A stretch of 64,000 nt of DNA from Parastagonospora avenae f. sp. tritici 18332-5. Its lineage: Eukaryota > Ascomycota > Dothideomycetes > Pleosporales > Phaeosphaeriaceae. Both the position numbers and the translations under genes were made by a program. Below are positions 23,331 through 34,600 of this stretch, one piece after another. Location: the NCBI GenBank assembly GCA_022559985.1, contig JAFJTR010000003.1:744001-808000 (forward strand), read 5' to 3'. A model generated the notes under the pieces. The model did no database searches. It was given only the letters and a program-made list of their open reading frames with translations, and was not told the DNA's origin. Position 1 is the first letter of the stretch. Each line of letters opens with the position of its first letter.

Positions 23331-23986
23331 ATCATGTCCGTAGCGTTCGTGTCATCAGCAGTAGTGTGTGTCAAGCCCGCTTGTCTGCTTCAGGGCCTTG
23401 TAGCTTTAGTCTATGGTACGCGGAAAGCTTGGTGCGCTTGCTTGGCCAGACGATCAACTCTACCACACGTAACCTGCGCATTCAATGCGGGCACGGCAAG
23501 GCTGACTGTAGATGGTGATCGTGGCATATCTCGTGACTGTCTCACATTCCATGCAGAAAGCATGGCGCTTAGTGATTTCACGTCCATAATTCTGGTGGGA
23601 GTGGCCTGACAACCACGTATGTCACTCTGGTATGAACAAGTGTTCGCGCAAATGCTTGTATGAGGCCAAATTATATTTCAGTCACTATCACACGATACTG
23701 AGATTTTCAGGTGTTAGGGAGCATAGACTCTGCTGGCCAGTAAAAGTGAAAGTGGCTGATGGAAACTGTGGCGCAGGTTCTCCACGCCGCATCTGTCCTA
23801 GCTTCCATCGACAACTCCAGCGAGCTTCACTTCAAAGAACTTTTGGAATTGTCGCCTTGCTCCACCTCCAGCCCACGTACCCGCCAACACGTCCCTCTCC
23901 GCCTCCCAACGCGATCCCCTTAACACGGCGGCCCTCTTAGTGAAGTCAAACCCACACAGCCCGCGACCCTCGACAGCCGACACGCG
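23331..23986. promoter_or_regulatory. divergent region upstream of RPB3
   Basis: 656 bp between the small orphan (minus) and RPB3 (plus). The 120 bases before the RPB3 start are C-rich on the plus strand, as fungal leaders often are. No gene seen. Confidence 0.4.
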
Positions 23987-25110
23987 ATGGATTACGACCC
24001 AGAAGGCGGCGCAATCAACGTGCGCTTCCTAGAGGTACACCGCCCGCTTTGTTGGCTCTGCGCGCCTGAGTGACTTGAATACTAACAAAGCTATGCTCAG
24101 GCCAACAGCCAACGCGCCAACTTCATCGTCCAAAACTTTAACCTCGAGACGGCCAACTCGCTGCGGCGGGTTATGTTGGCTGAGATTCCTACACTAGCCA
24201 TCGATGTCGTCGAAGTCCTCGACAACACCTCGGTGCTCGCCGATGAGTTCGTGTGCCATCGCCTCGGTCTGATTCCGCTCTCATCACGGGGTGTAGACGA
24301 TCTGCTCTACGCGCGCGACTGTGATTGTGAAGGATACTGCGACAACTGTTCGGTTGTGCTCTCGCTGAACGCGAAATGCACGGGAAGTGAGATCATGAAG
24401 GTGTTTGCGCGCGATTTGGTCATCGAGAGTAACCGGCCGAATGACGAAGTAGGAAGACCGGTCATCACAGACTCGGAAGGCACAGGCAGCTGTATCGTGA
24501 AACTACGGAGAGGACAGGCAATAAACATGCGCTGTATCGCGAAGAAGGGCATCGCCAAGGAGCATGCGAAATGGGCACCTTCTGCAGCCATAGGATTTGA
24601 GTATGATCCAGCGAACAAGCTGCACCATCTTGACTACTGGTTCGAGGAAAATGCCGACGCAGAATGGTATGTTCTGACTACAGTTTTTGAGGATTCGGCT
24701 CACCGTGATTTTCTAGGCCCAAGGACGAAGAACGCATCAACCTCGACGGCGGACCTGAACTCCCGGACACAGAATTCGACCACCAAGCCGTCCCGGAACG
24801 CTTCTTCTACGACGTTGAAACTGTCGGTGGTCTCGATCCGGATCAGATTGTCACGAAAGGCATTGAGACACTTCAACAAAAGCTTGCTTCCGTAATCAAG
24901 GAACTACATGGCGACAGTGGTGACCCAGATAGCATGGACCTTGGTGGCGCGCAGAGTCCAACGATGAACGGGGCGGGCTATCCTGGTGCGGATGGTGGCT
25001 ATACTACACCTGGTTATGGCGGAGCAAGTGCGTGGGGTGGTGCTGGCGGTGCGGCGCAGGGTGGCACGACGCCGTATGGAGCCACGCCGTACGGCGGAAA
25101 CAGCTGGTAG
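23987..25110 (+). CDS. RPB3: RNA polymerase II subunit RPB3
   Basis: Alpha-like subunit that forms the RPB3-RPB11 assembly platform of Pol II. Exons 23987-24034, 24101-24666 and 24717-25110 give 335 residues. Dimerisation-domain blocks are clear (FNLETANSLRRVMLAEIPT, DEFVCHRLGLIPLSS). The zinc loop C-x-C-x3-C-x2-C is present as CDCEGYCDNC (residues 90-99). The first exon (MDYDPEGGAINVRFLE) is short. The C terminus is a Gly/Tyr/Thr-Pro-rich tail (TTPGYGG, TTPYGATPYGG), a mould-type extension likely to be disordered. Introns are 66 and 50 bp; GTATGT/TTCTAG at the second restores W-P-K-D. Confidence 0.95.
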
Positions 25111-25565
25111 TCAATCGGCGATCTCAAAGGAAGCTTTGGCTTGTAAAACATTGCATGGGCTGGCGTTGAAAAGGTGGAGGTGTCGTTACAAGAGCTGCCG
25201 GACAAAGCAGCGCATTCCGAATGACATTGAACAATAATGGAGTAACAAGCACAATTTGAATGACGGACAAGCACGAAACGAGTTCACAACCGAGATGGAG
25301 CAGCAAAGCACATTGGTAGAGCTCATTTAGCTTCGTATTGCACGTCTACTCTCTTGCTCTACATGCCCGTCCTTGTACCGTTTCGTCATGACTACTACTA
25401 CAGGCCAGCAGCAACTTTTTTCCATGATGCGTGAGAGGGGAATATATATACACAATCCACAGAATTCCAAATAAAACGCCGGCTCATGCCCCACCAATCC
25501 CAGGATTCCCCGCAGATATTCATACAGAAGACGACATCACATCGTCAAGATTGGTTGTGTCGTTC
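25111..25565. other. convergent 3' region, RPB3 / MGE1
   Basis: 455 bp between facing stops. It includes a TATATATA run near 25443-25452. Nothing gene-like. Confidence 0.45.
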
Positions 25566-26312
25566 TTATGCGTTCTTGACCACGCCAACCTTGGCCGGCC
25601 TTAGCACTCGCCCATTGAGCATAAACCCCTTCTGCTGCGTATGGAAGCAAATCCCATCCTCCTTATCCGGCTGCGGCGCCTGGAACACGGCCTCATGCAC
25701 ATTTGGGTTGAACTTCTCGCCCGCGTCACTGGGGTCGAAGCGCTCCAGACCATGTTTCTTCAGCGTGCCAATCAGGATGCGATCCGTCATCTTGATGCCA
25801 TCGTGCAGCGCGATCAAATCGGCGTTCCCGTCGTCGGCCTTGAGTTTGTCCGCGGGCACGGTGCCCAGCGCGCGGTCGAGGTTGTCGACGCTCTCGACGA
25901 GGTCGCGGGCGAAGCGCTGGATGGCAAAGTCCTTTGCGGCTTGTGTTTCGCGCTTGGTGCGCTCTTGCAGGTTGCGGAAGTCGGCGACGGAGCGGAGGTA
26001 TTTGTCCTGCAGCATTGTGTTAGTAATGTTCTACCAGTCTTGAACAATTGCACGTGTGTGTACCTTCAATTCAACGATTTCTTTGTCCTTCTTCTCTATC
26101 TCCGTCTTTAGTTTTGCTGCCTCATCGTTTGCGGGGGAGGCTGCGGCATCGTCCTTCTTCTCAGTGGCCTCGCCTTCCTTGGCTGCTGGGGCGTCGGAAT
26201 ACCATCGCAGGGCGGGTGTGGTGGCTACTCGTGCGGTCACGAGTGGTTGTCTGAGGGGCGCAAAGGCGGCGATGCGTTGCCTGGAGGCGCGGAGGATTGT
26301 TCTTTGCAGCAT
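25566..26312 (-). CDS. MGE1: mitochondrial GrpE nucleotide exchange factor
   Basis: Matrix co-chaperone that releases ADP from mitochondrial Hsp70 during import and folding. Exons 26312-26064 and 26006-25566 give 229 residues. The N terminus MLQRTILRASRQRIAAF is an Arg-rich mitochondrial presequence. A long helix follows (EIEKKDKEIVELKDKYLRSV spans the splice), then the GrpE core (ADFRNLQERTKRE, FARDLVESVDNLDRAL) and the C-terminal beta domain (NPNVHEAVFQ, GFMLNGRVLRPAKVGVVK). The 57-bp intron has donor GTACAC and acceptor CTGCAG. It is divergent from the PrpF-like gene with 246 bp between starts. Confidence 0.95.
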
Positions 26313-26558
26313 TGTGAAGTATAAAGTGGAAGCAAGATGTGGGCTCGAAGGGGCAAAAAGGTAAAGTGAGGCTTAGCGGTGACTGAGATGCGATGATGTA
26401 GTGTTGGACCTCGAAGCTTCTTTTAGAAAATTTCGGAGCTTTGGTGCAGCGGGCCGAGAAAACAGGGTCCAGTCCAGCCTCGGTATAGATGCCGATATCG
26501 TCCTTCTTTCCATGCCCTCAGTTGTCACTTATCATGTAATTGACTCTTTTGAGGCGCA
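26313..26558. promoter_or_regulatory. divergent promoter, MGE1 / PrpF-like gene
   Basis: 246 bp between two outward start codons, both for proteins with likely mitochondrial presequences. No specific operator was recognised. Confidence 0.4.
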
Positions 26559-27953
26559 ATGCGTCTACCAATTCCTTCATTGCGTCCTGTTGGTTCACAG
26601 GCTATACGTTCGTTGCACAATGGCAGTCGGCGTTCAATACCGAATCAAAAGCCGATTGAGGCAGCATACTACCGTGGAGGCACATCAAGAGCCGTGATGA
26701 TTCAGCCAAAACATCTTCCAGAAGAGCGTGTAAAATGGCCAAGCATCTTTCGTCAAATCATGGGAAGTGGTGATTCATACGGGCGGCAATTAGATGGTAT
26801 GGGCGCTGGAATTTCAAGTCTCAGCAAGATATGTCTTGTCGAACCACATGGCAAGCGCGTAGTAGAAGACAAATTGCAAGGTGTCAAGGAAGAGCTAGAT
26901 CTAGATGTCGATTACACTTTCGTTGGACTGGGTATTGAGAATAGCGAGGTTGATGTAGCAGGCAATTGCGGCAACATGAGTGCTGCCATTGGACCTTTTG
27001 CGTACAACGCTGGCCTACTTCCACCGCAAGTGTACAAGCAGGGAGACGGAAATGTCACAGTCAAATTCAGAAATACGAACACTAGGAAGCTGATTGACTC
27101 AACGTTCGAAGTTGTAGGTGGACAAGCTGAAGTTGCGGGAGACTATATCATCGACGGCGTGACCGGTCCTGGATCACAGATCAAGCTCGACTTCAAACAT
27201 CCTTATGGCAGCAAGACTGGCAAAGTGCTTCCGACCGGTAACAAAGTCGACACAATCGCGGGCTACGAGGTATCGTGCGTCGACGGCGCCAACCCCGCCA
27301 TCTTCATTCGCGCAGAAGATATCGGTGTCGACGGCACCATCCTGCCCGACGACTTCAACAAGCTGCCAGAGAAGCTTGACCAACTAGACCGCATCCGCAA
27401 AGCGGCCGCAGTAGCCATGAGAATTACTGCGACCGAAGATGCAACACCACGCACAGTGCCTAAAATCGGACTCGTCTCCAGGTCCTCGAAACATCCCGTG
27501 CTCTCGGGCCAAACGCTGGAGTCTTCTCAGACAGACATAGTTGTTCGCTTCATCTCTGACGGACAACCACATCGTGCGATTCCACTCACTGCAGCGTTGA
27601 CCACGGCTGTAGCTGCTCGCATACCTGGCACTGTAGTCGAGCAGCTACTAGCGTCCAAATCGGTCATGCAAGACGCAATTACAATCGGACACGCGAGTGG
27701 ACGGATTCAAGTGAATGCCACCATGGACAAGAACAACAGCTTAATCCCAACAAAAGCAACCGTCTACCGAACTGCAAAGAGACTATTCGAGGGCAAAACA
27801 TACTGGACTGATCACGGAGAACATGCCAACGAAGATGGGAAAAACTATGGCGTGGGTGGAAAGCACTCTATCGGCATGGCATTTGTGCTTGAGAGTCGAG
27901 GACAGAGCATTGAGCATTTGCATGCTGATCAGGATAAACGTAAAGAAGTGTAA
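26559..27953 (+). CDS. PrpF/AcnD-accessory family isomerase (DUF453)
   Basis: Single-exon gene, 464 residues. The PrpF family has a diaminopimelate-epimerase-like fold; bacterial PrpF isomerises 2-methylaconitate in the methylcitrate route. Visible blocks are YYRGGTSRAVM near the N terminus, FRQIMGSGDSYGRQLDGMG, and the active-site region VAGNCGNMSAAIGPFA with its Cys; later GVDGTILPDDF and ITIGHASGRIQVNAT. The first 30 residues (MRLPIPSLRPVGSQAIRSLH) are basic, hydroxylated and lack acids, which looks like a mitochondrial targeting sequence. Fungi usually process propionate without AcnD/PrpF, so the physiological substrate here cannot be read from the sequence. Confidence 0.88.
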   Translation: MRLPIPSLRPVGSQAIRSLHNGSRRSIPNQKPIEAAYYRGGTSRAVMIQPKHLPEERVKWPSIFRQIMGSGDSYGRQLDGMGAGISSLSKICLVEPHGKRVVEDKLQGVKEELDLDVDYTFVGLGIENSEVDVAGNCGNMSAAIGPFAYNAGLLPPQVYKQGDGNVTVKFRNTNTRKLIDSTFEVVGGQAEVAGDYIIDGVTGPGSQIKLDFKHPYGSKTGKVLPTGNKVDTIAGYEVSCVDGANPAIFIRAEDIGVDGTILPDDFNKLPEKLDQLDRIRKAAAVAMRITATEDATPRTVPKIGLVSRSSKHPVLSGQTLESSQTDIVVRFISDGQPHRAIPLTAALTTAVAARIPGTVVEQLLASKSVMQDAITIGHASGRIQVNATMDKNNSLIPTKATVYRTAKRLFEGKTYWTDHGEHANEDGKNYGVGGKHSIGMAFVLESRGQSIEHLHADQDKRKEV

Positions 27954-30900
27954 AAAATGATCCATATCTTCAACTACAATTCGATCCCACGCACGTTGAT
28001 TAGAAAGTGCAAAAAAGGAAGACGGTCACACTTCTCAAAGCAAGCCATGAGACGTACCTCTGAACCACTTTAGCAGAGAAGGCGAGTGAATTCCTTTTGG
28101 TGGGATGTTGGAGTTTGTAATATATAGGCTGCGTAGTGGTACTGTTGTTATGAACGCACCGTTTGCACAGGGTCGCGCGTATGTTGTGAGAGAGAATCTT
28201 TTGCGAGCGTTTTTACGCACATCTTGAGGGAACGTCAAGAGCGTGTGTATTCGCGGGACAGTCACGAACTGAGGTATGTATCTGAAGAAAATCGTCCGAA
28301 GCCCATCAATTTCCACTTCTGCTTGGGATATCAGCATCACGACTTCTCGCGATTGGAATGACTACGAGCTGGCTCTGGCAGGCATCATCGATGGGACGCC
28401 TCACTCTCACCACCAGCCTGGAGCTTCAGCACAACGTGAGTGACATGTCGGTTCCACTTCCTCGTCCCCGTTCTGCGTCGCGAAGCACTTCGATCTCAAG
28501 CATGATTCTCGGATGCTTGTTTATAGCACCCCTTCCCACATGCAGTATCACACCCAAAAGCCATTAATCCCAACAACAGCTAAACCACTTTCCTCGCCGA
28601 ACACAAATACACACTATCCTGATCATACGCTCTTCGCCCCAACCCCAGCCCCAATACCATGTAATCCCCTTTCCTCCACGACCCACTCCACCCCAAACAA
28701 CGCAGCACACCACAGTCTCACCCCGCCGCAACAGTTCTACTATACATACCACGATAATACCACCGAAGCGCTGCCAAGCACCATATATTACCCACCGTCG
28801 TACATGGACCCGCGAGCCCGGTCGATGTGTCGCTCTGGCGCACGCGTGCTTTGTTTTCTCAAGGGCCCGATGACTTGGGTGCTGTTTTTGCTTCTCCGTG
28901 GGGTTGTGGATTGGAGGTTGGGGTTCTATGATTTCGGGGGCGCGGACGTGGTACAGTGCGCTGTGTTTACTACACACCGCTTTCATTGTCGTGCGGTGTT
29001 TGGGGATGGATGTCGAGACTCGTGTGCGTCGATGGGACGCATGGTTTCGCACTGGAGTAGATGGGGTGGTGTGCAGTGTAAATGTACACATGGATCATAG
29101 ATGTGATTTATCTGTGTGGCAGTTACGGGGACTGCTTGTTTCTTGTTTCAGTTGGTAGCATGCGTGTTTTCGGCGTGAGACATTATGAACAGCGATACTG
29201 GGAGAGTGCACTGCGGGCTTGAGTGATAGCTGGGAGAATACGCGTAGATGGGAAAGAAGTTTGGGTTGTGCAATTGATGACTTCGGGGTGTGACGATTGT
29301 GGGACATGAGTGTGGAAATGCGTGTGGCAATGAATTGTGTAGAATGCTCAAGGACTAGGATAGTATGGTTGTGGCTGGTAGCAATCTGCTGCAATTCTGG
29401 GAGACAAGTAGATGACATAGCCAGCATCTGTAGCGAGACACTTGGGTTCTAAATGTACGATGTGTATAGTGTCAATCTGGAGTCTGTCTTTTGTTCGTAC
29501 GGTTTGTAGAGGAGTATTGATTGCCTTCACAACCGAGCCCACATCTCAACTTGAGAAGTTCTCACCGCTAAGCGACGCCCAGTTGAAGTTGATCACGTTT
29601 CAATATGATACCGATTGGTTACATCGTCCTTCTTCGAGAGACACACCAGCCGGGGGCTCTTTCGATGCGTCATGCGTGGTGAATTGGCACGCTTGGAAGT
29701 ACCGAGGCTACAGATTGGATTGCAATGCCTGGATACCTGCCTAAAAATCGAGAGTGCGTCTGGTGTGCTCGTCAATTGCTCTGCCACATGGTCTCTCTGC
29801 TTCCCCCAGAACATCCTTGGTTGTGCTGCCGGTGGCTTCCGATGGACATGCCGAGCCGGCATTGTCCGCCGAATCCCGAAGAAGGCCACTTCCTACCAGA
29901 CAAGATCTTCTTCCAGACTCTTCACAATTAGAGTTGATCCATCTCTCAAGGACCGCTCTGCAGCCCCTTGTCCCCCAAACCTTGCTGCAAAACCCCTCCT
30001 TCTAGACAAGGCCACCATCATCTTCACCGGCCAGACCCATTCTCGCGATATCCCCAAACCCTATTCCGAACATCCTCACTTACCCTGCATAATCACTCCA
30101 GACCCTGTCTCGTTACGAGGAACACCCTCCAAAAAGTTCCGCTCAATCGCACCGACTCCGGACCGCAACTCTAAATCGACTGACTGCACAGGCTATGATG
30201 TGCGACATGTATCACGCAGGTAACTAAGATGTTAGTGCGAAGATCCGGATCATCTTCCAGGATACGAAAGACCCTGAGATGGGGATCTTTCTCGCGAGGA
30301 TGTATTGATCCTGAGTTTGGCTGGCGCACCGAAGCAGCGCCGTGGTTGAGGGAACACGCAAATTCGGATACTTGTAGCCACAGTTTCGACTGACTAGCCG
30401 CGTCTCGATATGCGTTGAGGACCCTGAGATAGTTTTGACTGCTGGATCGTGGGAATTAGCGTTGTTGTAGTTTGTGCTGTATTCTCAGTGATTGAGTCCA
30501 GTCTCACTGTTCTGCGGATGATGCCGGCGGAGTAGGTTTGGCGAAGAGGGCGCTGGAGTTCAAATGGCCAGTGCAGAATCAGCGATATGCCAGATTGTGA
30601 ATCAATGGTCATGGCAAAATCCCACAAGCGAACATCCATGTTGAGCTGCGGCATCTGCATGTTCACAACCTCGGATTCTGACTCGAATGATCTGCGGAAG
30701 CTGCGGGAGCTTGGTCAGCTGAGGGAAGCTTGGTCACTTCCTACTTGACGATCATTGGTGATTCTGTACATGTCAGAGCACTCAGATGTGATACCTCGCC
30801 AGTGTTTGCGGTGCCATTCCGCGTCGAAGTGCAAAAATAGCAATCTGCAGTCATGGCTGCACGTATGGGTAGAGTGGAGGAGATGAAGCAGACCCTGGGT

Positions 30901-31739
30901 AATCTTTGGATCCGCCTATGCATCTAAGCAATAGATTCGGAAACAGCGGACCACCCGTAGGGGAAAATTACTCATGCTAAATTCCGAATTGCATATCATC
31001 AGGGGACGACCAACCACGAAGCGCGGATGGGACTCGGAGCATGCTGCGGCTTCGAGCATCTTTGGTGAACGTATGTTCAACGGGGCCGCCATGGTCATTA
31101 CTCGCGCCGTGAACACACCGCCCGTTCGCGGATCTTCAGAGTCCGAGCGTTATAATAGTGTAGCTGAACATGGCTAAGCTTGTGGTGATGGTCGTCTTTC
31201 TCCAGATATGCTCGGGCGATCCACGGTACATTGGTGATCCGGGCTAGAAAAATGTCGCAAGTGATAGGATCGCGCAAGTGATCAGGGTGCATGGCAGATC
31301 GCAATGGTTACGCGAGTTTATTGAGTTTGTGGTGACCGGTTTGACGCCATGATAGAGTTTGGCCATGGTGCCCTAGAGCATGTGGCTAGTGAGTAGTGCG
31401 GGATACACATCAAGTGGGTCCGAGCAAGCAAAGTGTGGCTACCTCGATCACACGGAATGCAGGTTGACAGCGGATTCCGTAACCTGCCAAAGCTTTAGCG
31501 AAAGGTTATATTGTATCCACAGAGAAACCACTAATGCATGTGTCGTATGACCACGTGTTGCAGCAGTAGCTTCACTACAACGCTTTCGCGCGCCGTGCAG
31601 AGATGGAGATCAGATTCGCCATCAGCTTTTTAGAGCAAATGAAATGTATGAAAATGTAGCAGATGCTAGTTTTGCTCCTTGACTCCCATACGCCGGTGAT
31701 ACATCGGCAAACAATGTTGCCTAGTGCAAGAGACACGGT
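27954..31739. other. 3.8 kb stretch without a recognisable gene
   Basis: No ORF here shows a family motif or good splice-joined continuation. It contains strong strand-composition blocks: 28560-28790 is C/A-rich and almost G-free on plus, 28860-29480 is G/T-rich, and 29930-30180 is C-rich again. A 57-codon ORF at 28274-28447 runs into a canonical GTGAGT donor. Uninterrupted ORFs of about 200 codons (28513-29100, 29615-30223) have no visible homology. The right end must hold the PRS 3' UTR and the left end that of the PrpF-like gene. Confidence 0.5.
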
Positions 31740-33197
31740 CTAATCGACTGGAGCGTGCTTGAAGAGGAAAGACACGCTCTCGCCGTTATGTGTCCTCCTG
31801 CAGGCCTCGGCAAGCTGTGCATAGTTAGCTGGAGTAGAGACAATGCAGGATCTGCAATCGACTCACAGTTGGGCTAATGTCAATGGTCTCGATACGATCA
31901 CACAGCTCCTTCTTGTCCTCGTGAGGAACAGTATTGGTGACGACGATCTTCTTGAGCTTGCTGCCATTGAGTGCTTCAATCGCGTTTCCGCTTAGTATGC
32001 CGTGTGTGACAATGGCGAGCACATCTTTAGCGCCTTCTGCAATCAGCACATCGGCGGCCTTGACAAGCGTACCGCAAGTGTCAGCCATGTCGTCAACCAG
32101 TATGGCCGTCTTGCCCTTGACGTCTCCAACTAGCACCATTCTGGAAACTTCATTGGGTCGCGTTCGCTCCTTGTGTATGAGCGCGAAACCGAGATTCAAG
32201 CCATCAGCGATTGAAGTTGCTCTACGCGAGTGTTAGTTCGGTGAACTTATCAAAGAGAGAGGGACGGAGAGCGGCTCCGGCCCCAAACCATGGCGCAAAC
32301 AGTCGTCGGGGGTCTCCACTGTGAAATGGCGCATTACTGCAACCAACATGCTTCGAGAACAAAATGCCAAATAACTGATCTCTCATACCTCTTAGCTCCT
32401 CCAGCGTCAGGACTAACGATAACGCAGTCCTTGACATCAAGATTTTCGCGAATCCATCGTAGCGTACTAGGCTCTGCGTACAGATTATCCACCGGGACAT
32501 TGAAGAAACCTTGGATTTGACTGGCGTGAAGGTCCATCGTGATGACATGGTTACATCCTGCTACTTGCAGCATGTTGGCCATGAGTTTGGCAGTGATCGG
32601 CGCTCGCGATTTGTCCTTCTTGTCTTGCCGAGCATACGGGAAGTTCGGAATCACAGCAGTTATGCGGCGTGCAGATGCCGTCTTGCAAGCGTTGATCATG
32701 ATCAGAAGCTCCATGAGAGCGTCGTTGATGTCGCCCGGAGGAGTGGATTGCAAGATGAAGACTATGGAAGGGTAAGCTGCGCATGGCCTCGCAGTGGGAG
32801 CACGTCATGAAGCCTACCATCTTCATCTCGTACAGACTCCCCGATGGTTACAGAGGTCTCCTGGTTCGAGTATTGGAGCACGAGAATTTTTGTGAGTTCG
32901 ATTCCCAGCCTGCCGTGTGTTAGTGTCGTCACAGACTTGAGCCGTGTATCTAATCTAGATGACACTCTTGATGCTTGACCTTACGGCCGTGAAAGATAAT
33001 GAAGATTTGCGTGGGATGTATTCTGGCAGTGCAATATAATTGCGACGACCAGTTATCACTCAGGAACGGTACATGTGCCGGATGAGGTGACGGAAATCAA
33101 GGGATTTCAAAAAAGACAAGACATACCTGTCGGCCACTTTGCTGGCAAGCTCCGGGTAGCTGTTGCCGGTGAGCAACTTGATACTGTTGGTTGCCAT
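31740..33197 (-). CDS. ribose-phosphate pyrophosphokinase (PRPP synthetase)
   Basis: Makes PRPP from ribose 5-phosphate and ATP for nucleotide, His and Trp synthesis. Exons 33197-33127, 32909-32818, 32761-32389, 32221-31867 and 31814-31740 give 321 residues, the standard class-I length. The start MATNSIKLLTGNSYPELA, the family signature DLHASQIQGFF followed by VPVDNLYAEP, the YARQDKKDKSRAPI loop and the PRPP-binding loop VDDMADTCGT are all intact. There is no long regulatory insert of the yeast Prs1/Prs5 type, so this is a compact, probably catalytic paralogue of the Prs2-4 kind. The first intron is long (217 bp); the others are 52-167 bp. Confidence 0.95.
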
Positions 33198-34600
33198 GGT
33201 GGTGCGAGAAAATGTGGAGGTATCGTCACATCACTGGGAGTCGGTCGCAGGCCGAAAAGGTGCAACTTTTTCGCGATTCACGGGCACGGACCTCTGAACC
33301 GCATGCGGAGAAAGGTGGCGCCGAGCGAGAACGCAGCCACTCGAAGGGTCCGGTCGAGTCCAAACCGCCGGCAGGGGCTGAACTTCAATTTTGCTCGTTC
33401 ACGCTTGCAGCCGCAGCGCAGCGATAGTGACTAACTAAACATTTGAAGTCTGCACCTATCCTCCAGGCCAAACTTTATCGCTAGCAGTTGCGCAACTAGA
33501 GCAATTTCCGGCCGGTCAGGGTCGAGCTTGTTGCGCATCGCCTGTGATGAGGCTGCCCGGATGTATACAACCTGTTTGATACTCCCGGGGTCGGAAATGC
33601 TAAACGGCGACAGTGCTCACGTGGATCTCTGCAAGGCGACAAGAAGCTAATGATTATTTCTTCTCTGTGCAATAGCTCGAGCATTCTCATCTAAGCAAGT
33701 GTTCCGTCGGACCAGAGGGTTCATGCAGCCGGGCAGGTTTCGAGTTAGCTCGCCAATTACTTTTGAGCCCCACCCAGGAATAGTTTCAACGGGGACTGCT
33801 GCAAGCGACCCGTTGCCGTTGAAACAGACTATAGCAGAGGTAATATACAATGATACGCTTAGCCCCACTATTCGGCCTGCACAATGACTTTTGTCACCAT
33901 GCAGCCTGCAAAAGGAACTTACCGCCCAGCTCCACCAGACTTGTATCTGTCACGCAGAGGGGTTTGGCCCGAGTCTGATCTCCCACCAGCCTTGCCGTCG
34001 CTGCCGCTTTCGCGAGAAGGCGTGGCGATATCTGACAATCAGTGGATTGGCACTCGTCATGGAGAGCTACATACACTTGCCAGGAATGCTGCTCGGAGTT
34101 CAGCGCGCCACACATGACTTAGTTTGGGAACGGTTAAGAAGTTTGGCTTGGAATGTCATTTCTTGATTCGTCGACCCCTGCAGGTCGTATCGCCATACCG
34201 TGATGCGCCACAATGCCATCCTGCTGCCCCTCGTCTCTCATCAATCCTGGAAACATGAAACGATTCCCCTCGCGGGGATCGCCATTGCCCAACAAATGCG
34301 GAAGGATACGCCATGTACTGAAGTAATGTGCTAAAACAACCTGGGTATTTTGGGTACAAATCAGGACAGAGGAGTAATTGTCCTCCCGATATAAAACAAT
34401 CAAAAGGATGAAGAAGGAATGAAGCCGAGGCTGCTGGTAGAGAAGGGAAGCCCGGAAAAGCAAATATACAAAGGCCGTAAGAAGGAAAAGAAAGTGTCTA
34501 AAACGCTTCAAGGTGAGAGGATTAATGTAGCGGCACATAGGGCGCTGGTGTGATTTCGTGTTGTAATGATGAAGAAGGAGTGCAGTAGAGCAGGAGGGTC
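33198..34600. other. intergenic: PRS promoter and Uds1-gene 3' UTR
   Basis: 1.4 kb between two minus-strand genes. It contains no ORF with a recognisable motif. The part next to 33197 should be the PRS leader and promoter; the part next to 34600 the 3' UTR of the Uds1 gene. Confidence 0.45.

Noticed and set aside
28513..29100. A 195-codon ORF with a Pro/Thr-rich first half
   Set aside because: The composition follows the strand-skew blocks of the DNA; the second half shows no domain, and the opposite strand is open too.
29615..30223. A 202-codon plus-strand ORF in the 28-31.7 kb gap
   Set aside because: No motif, signal peptide or codon pattern supports it, and a run of this length is about what chance gives in 64 kb of six frames.
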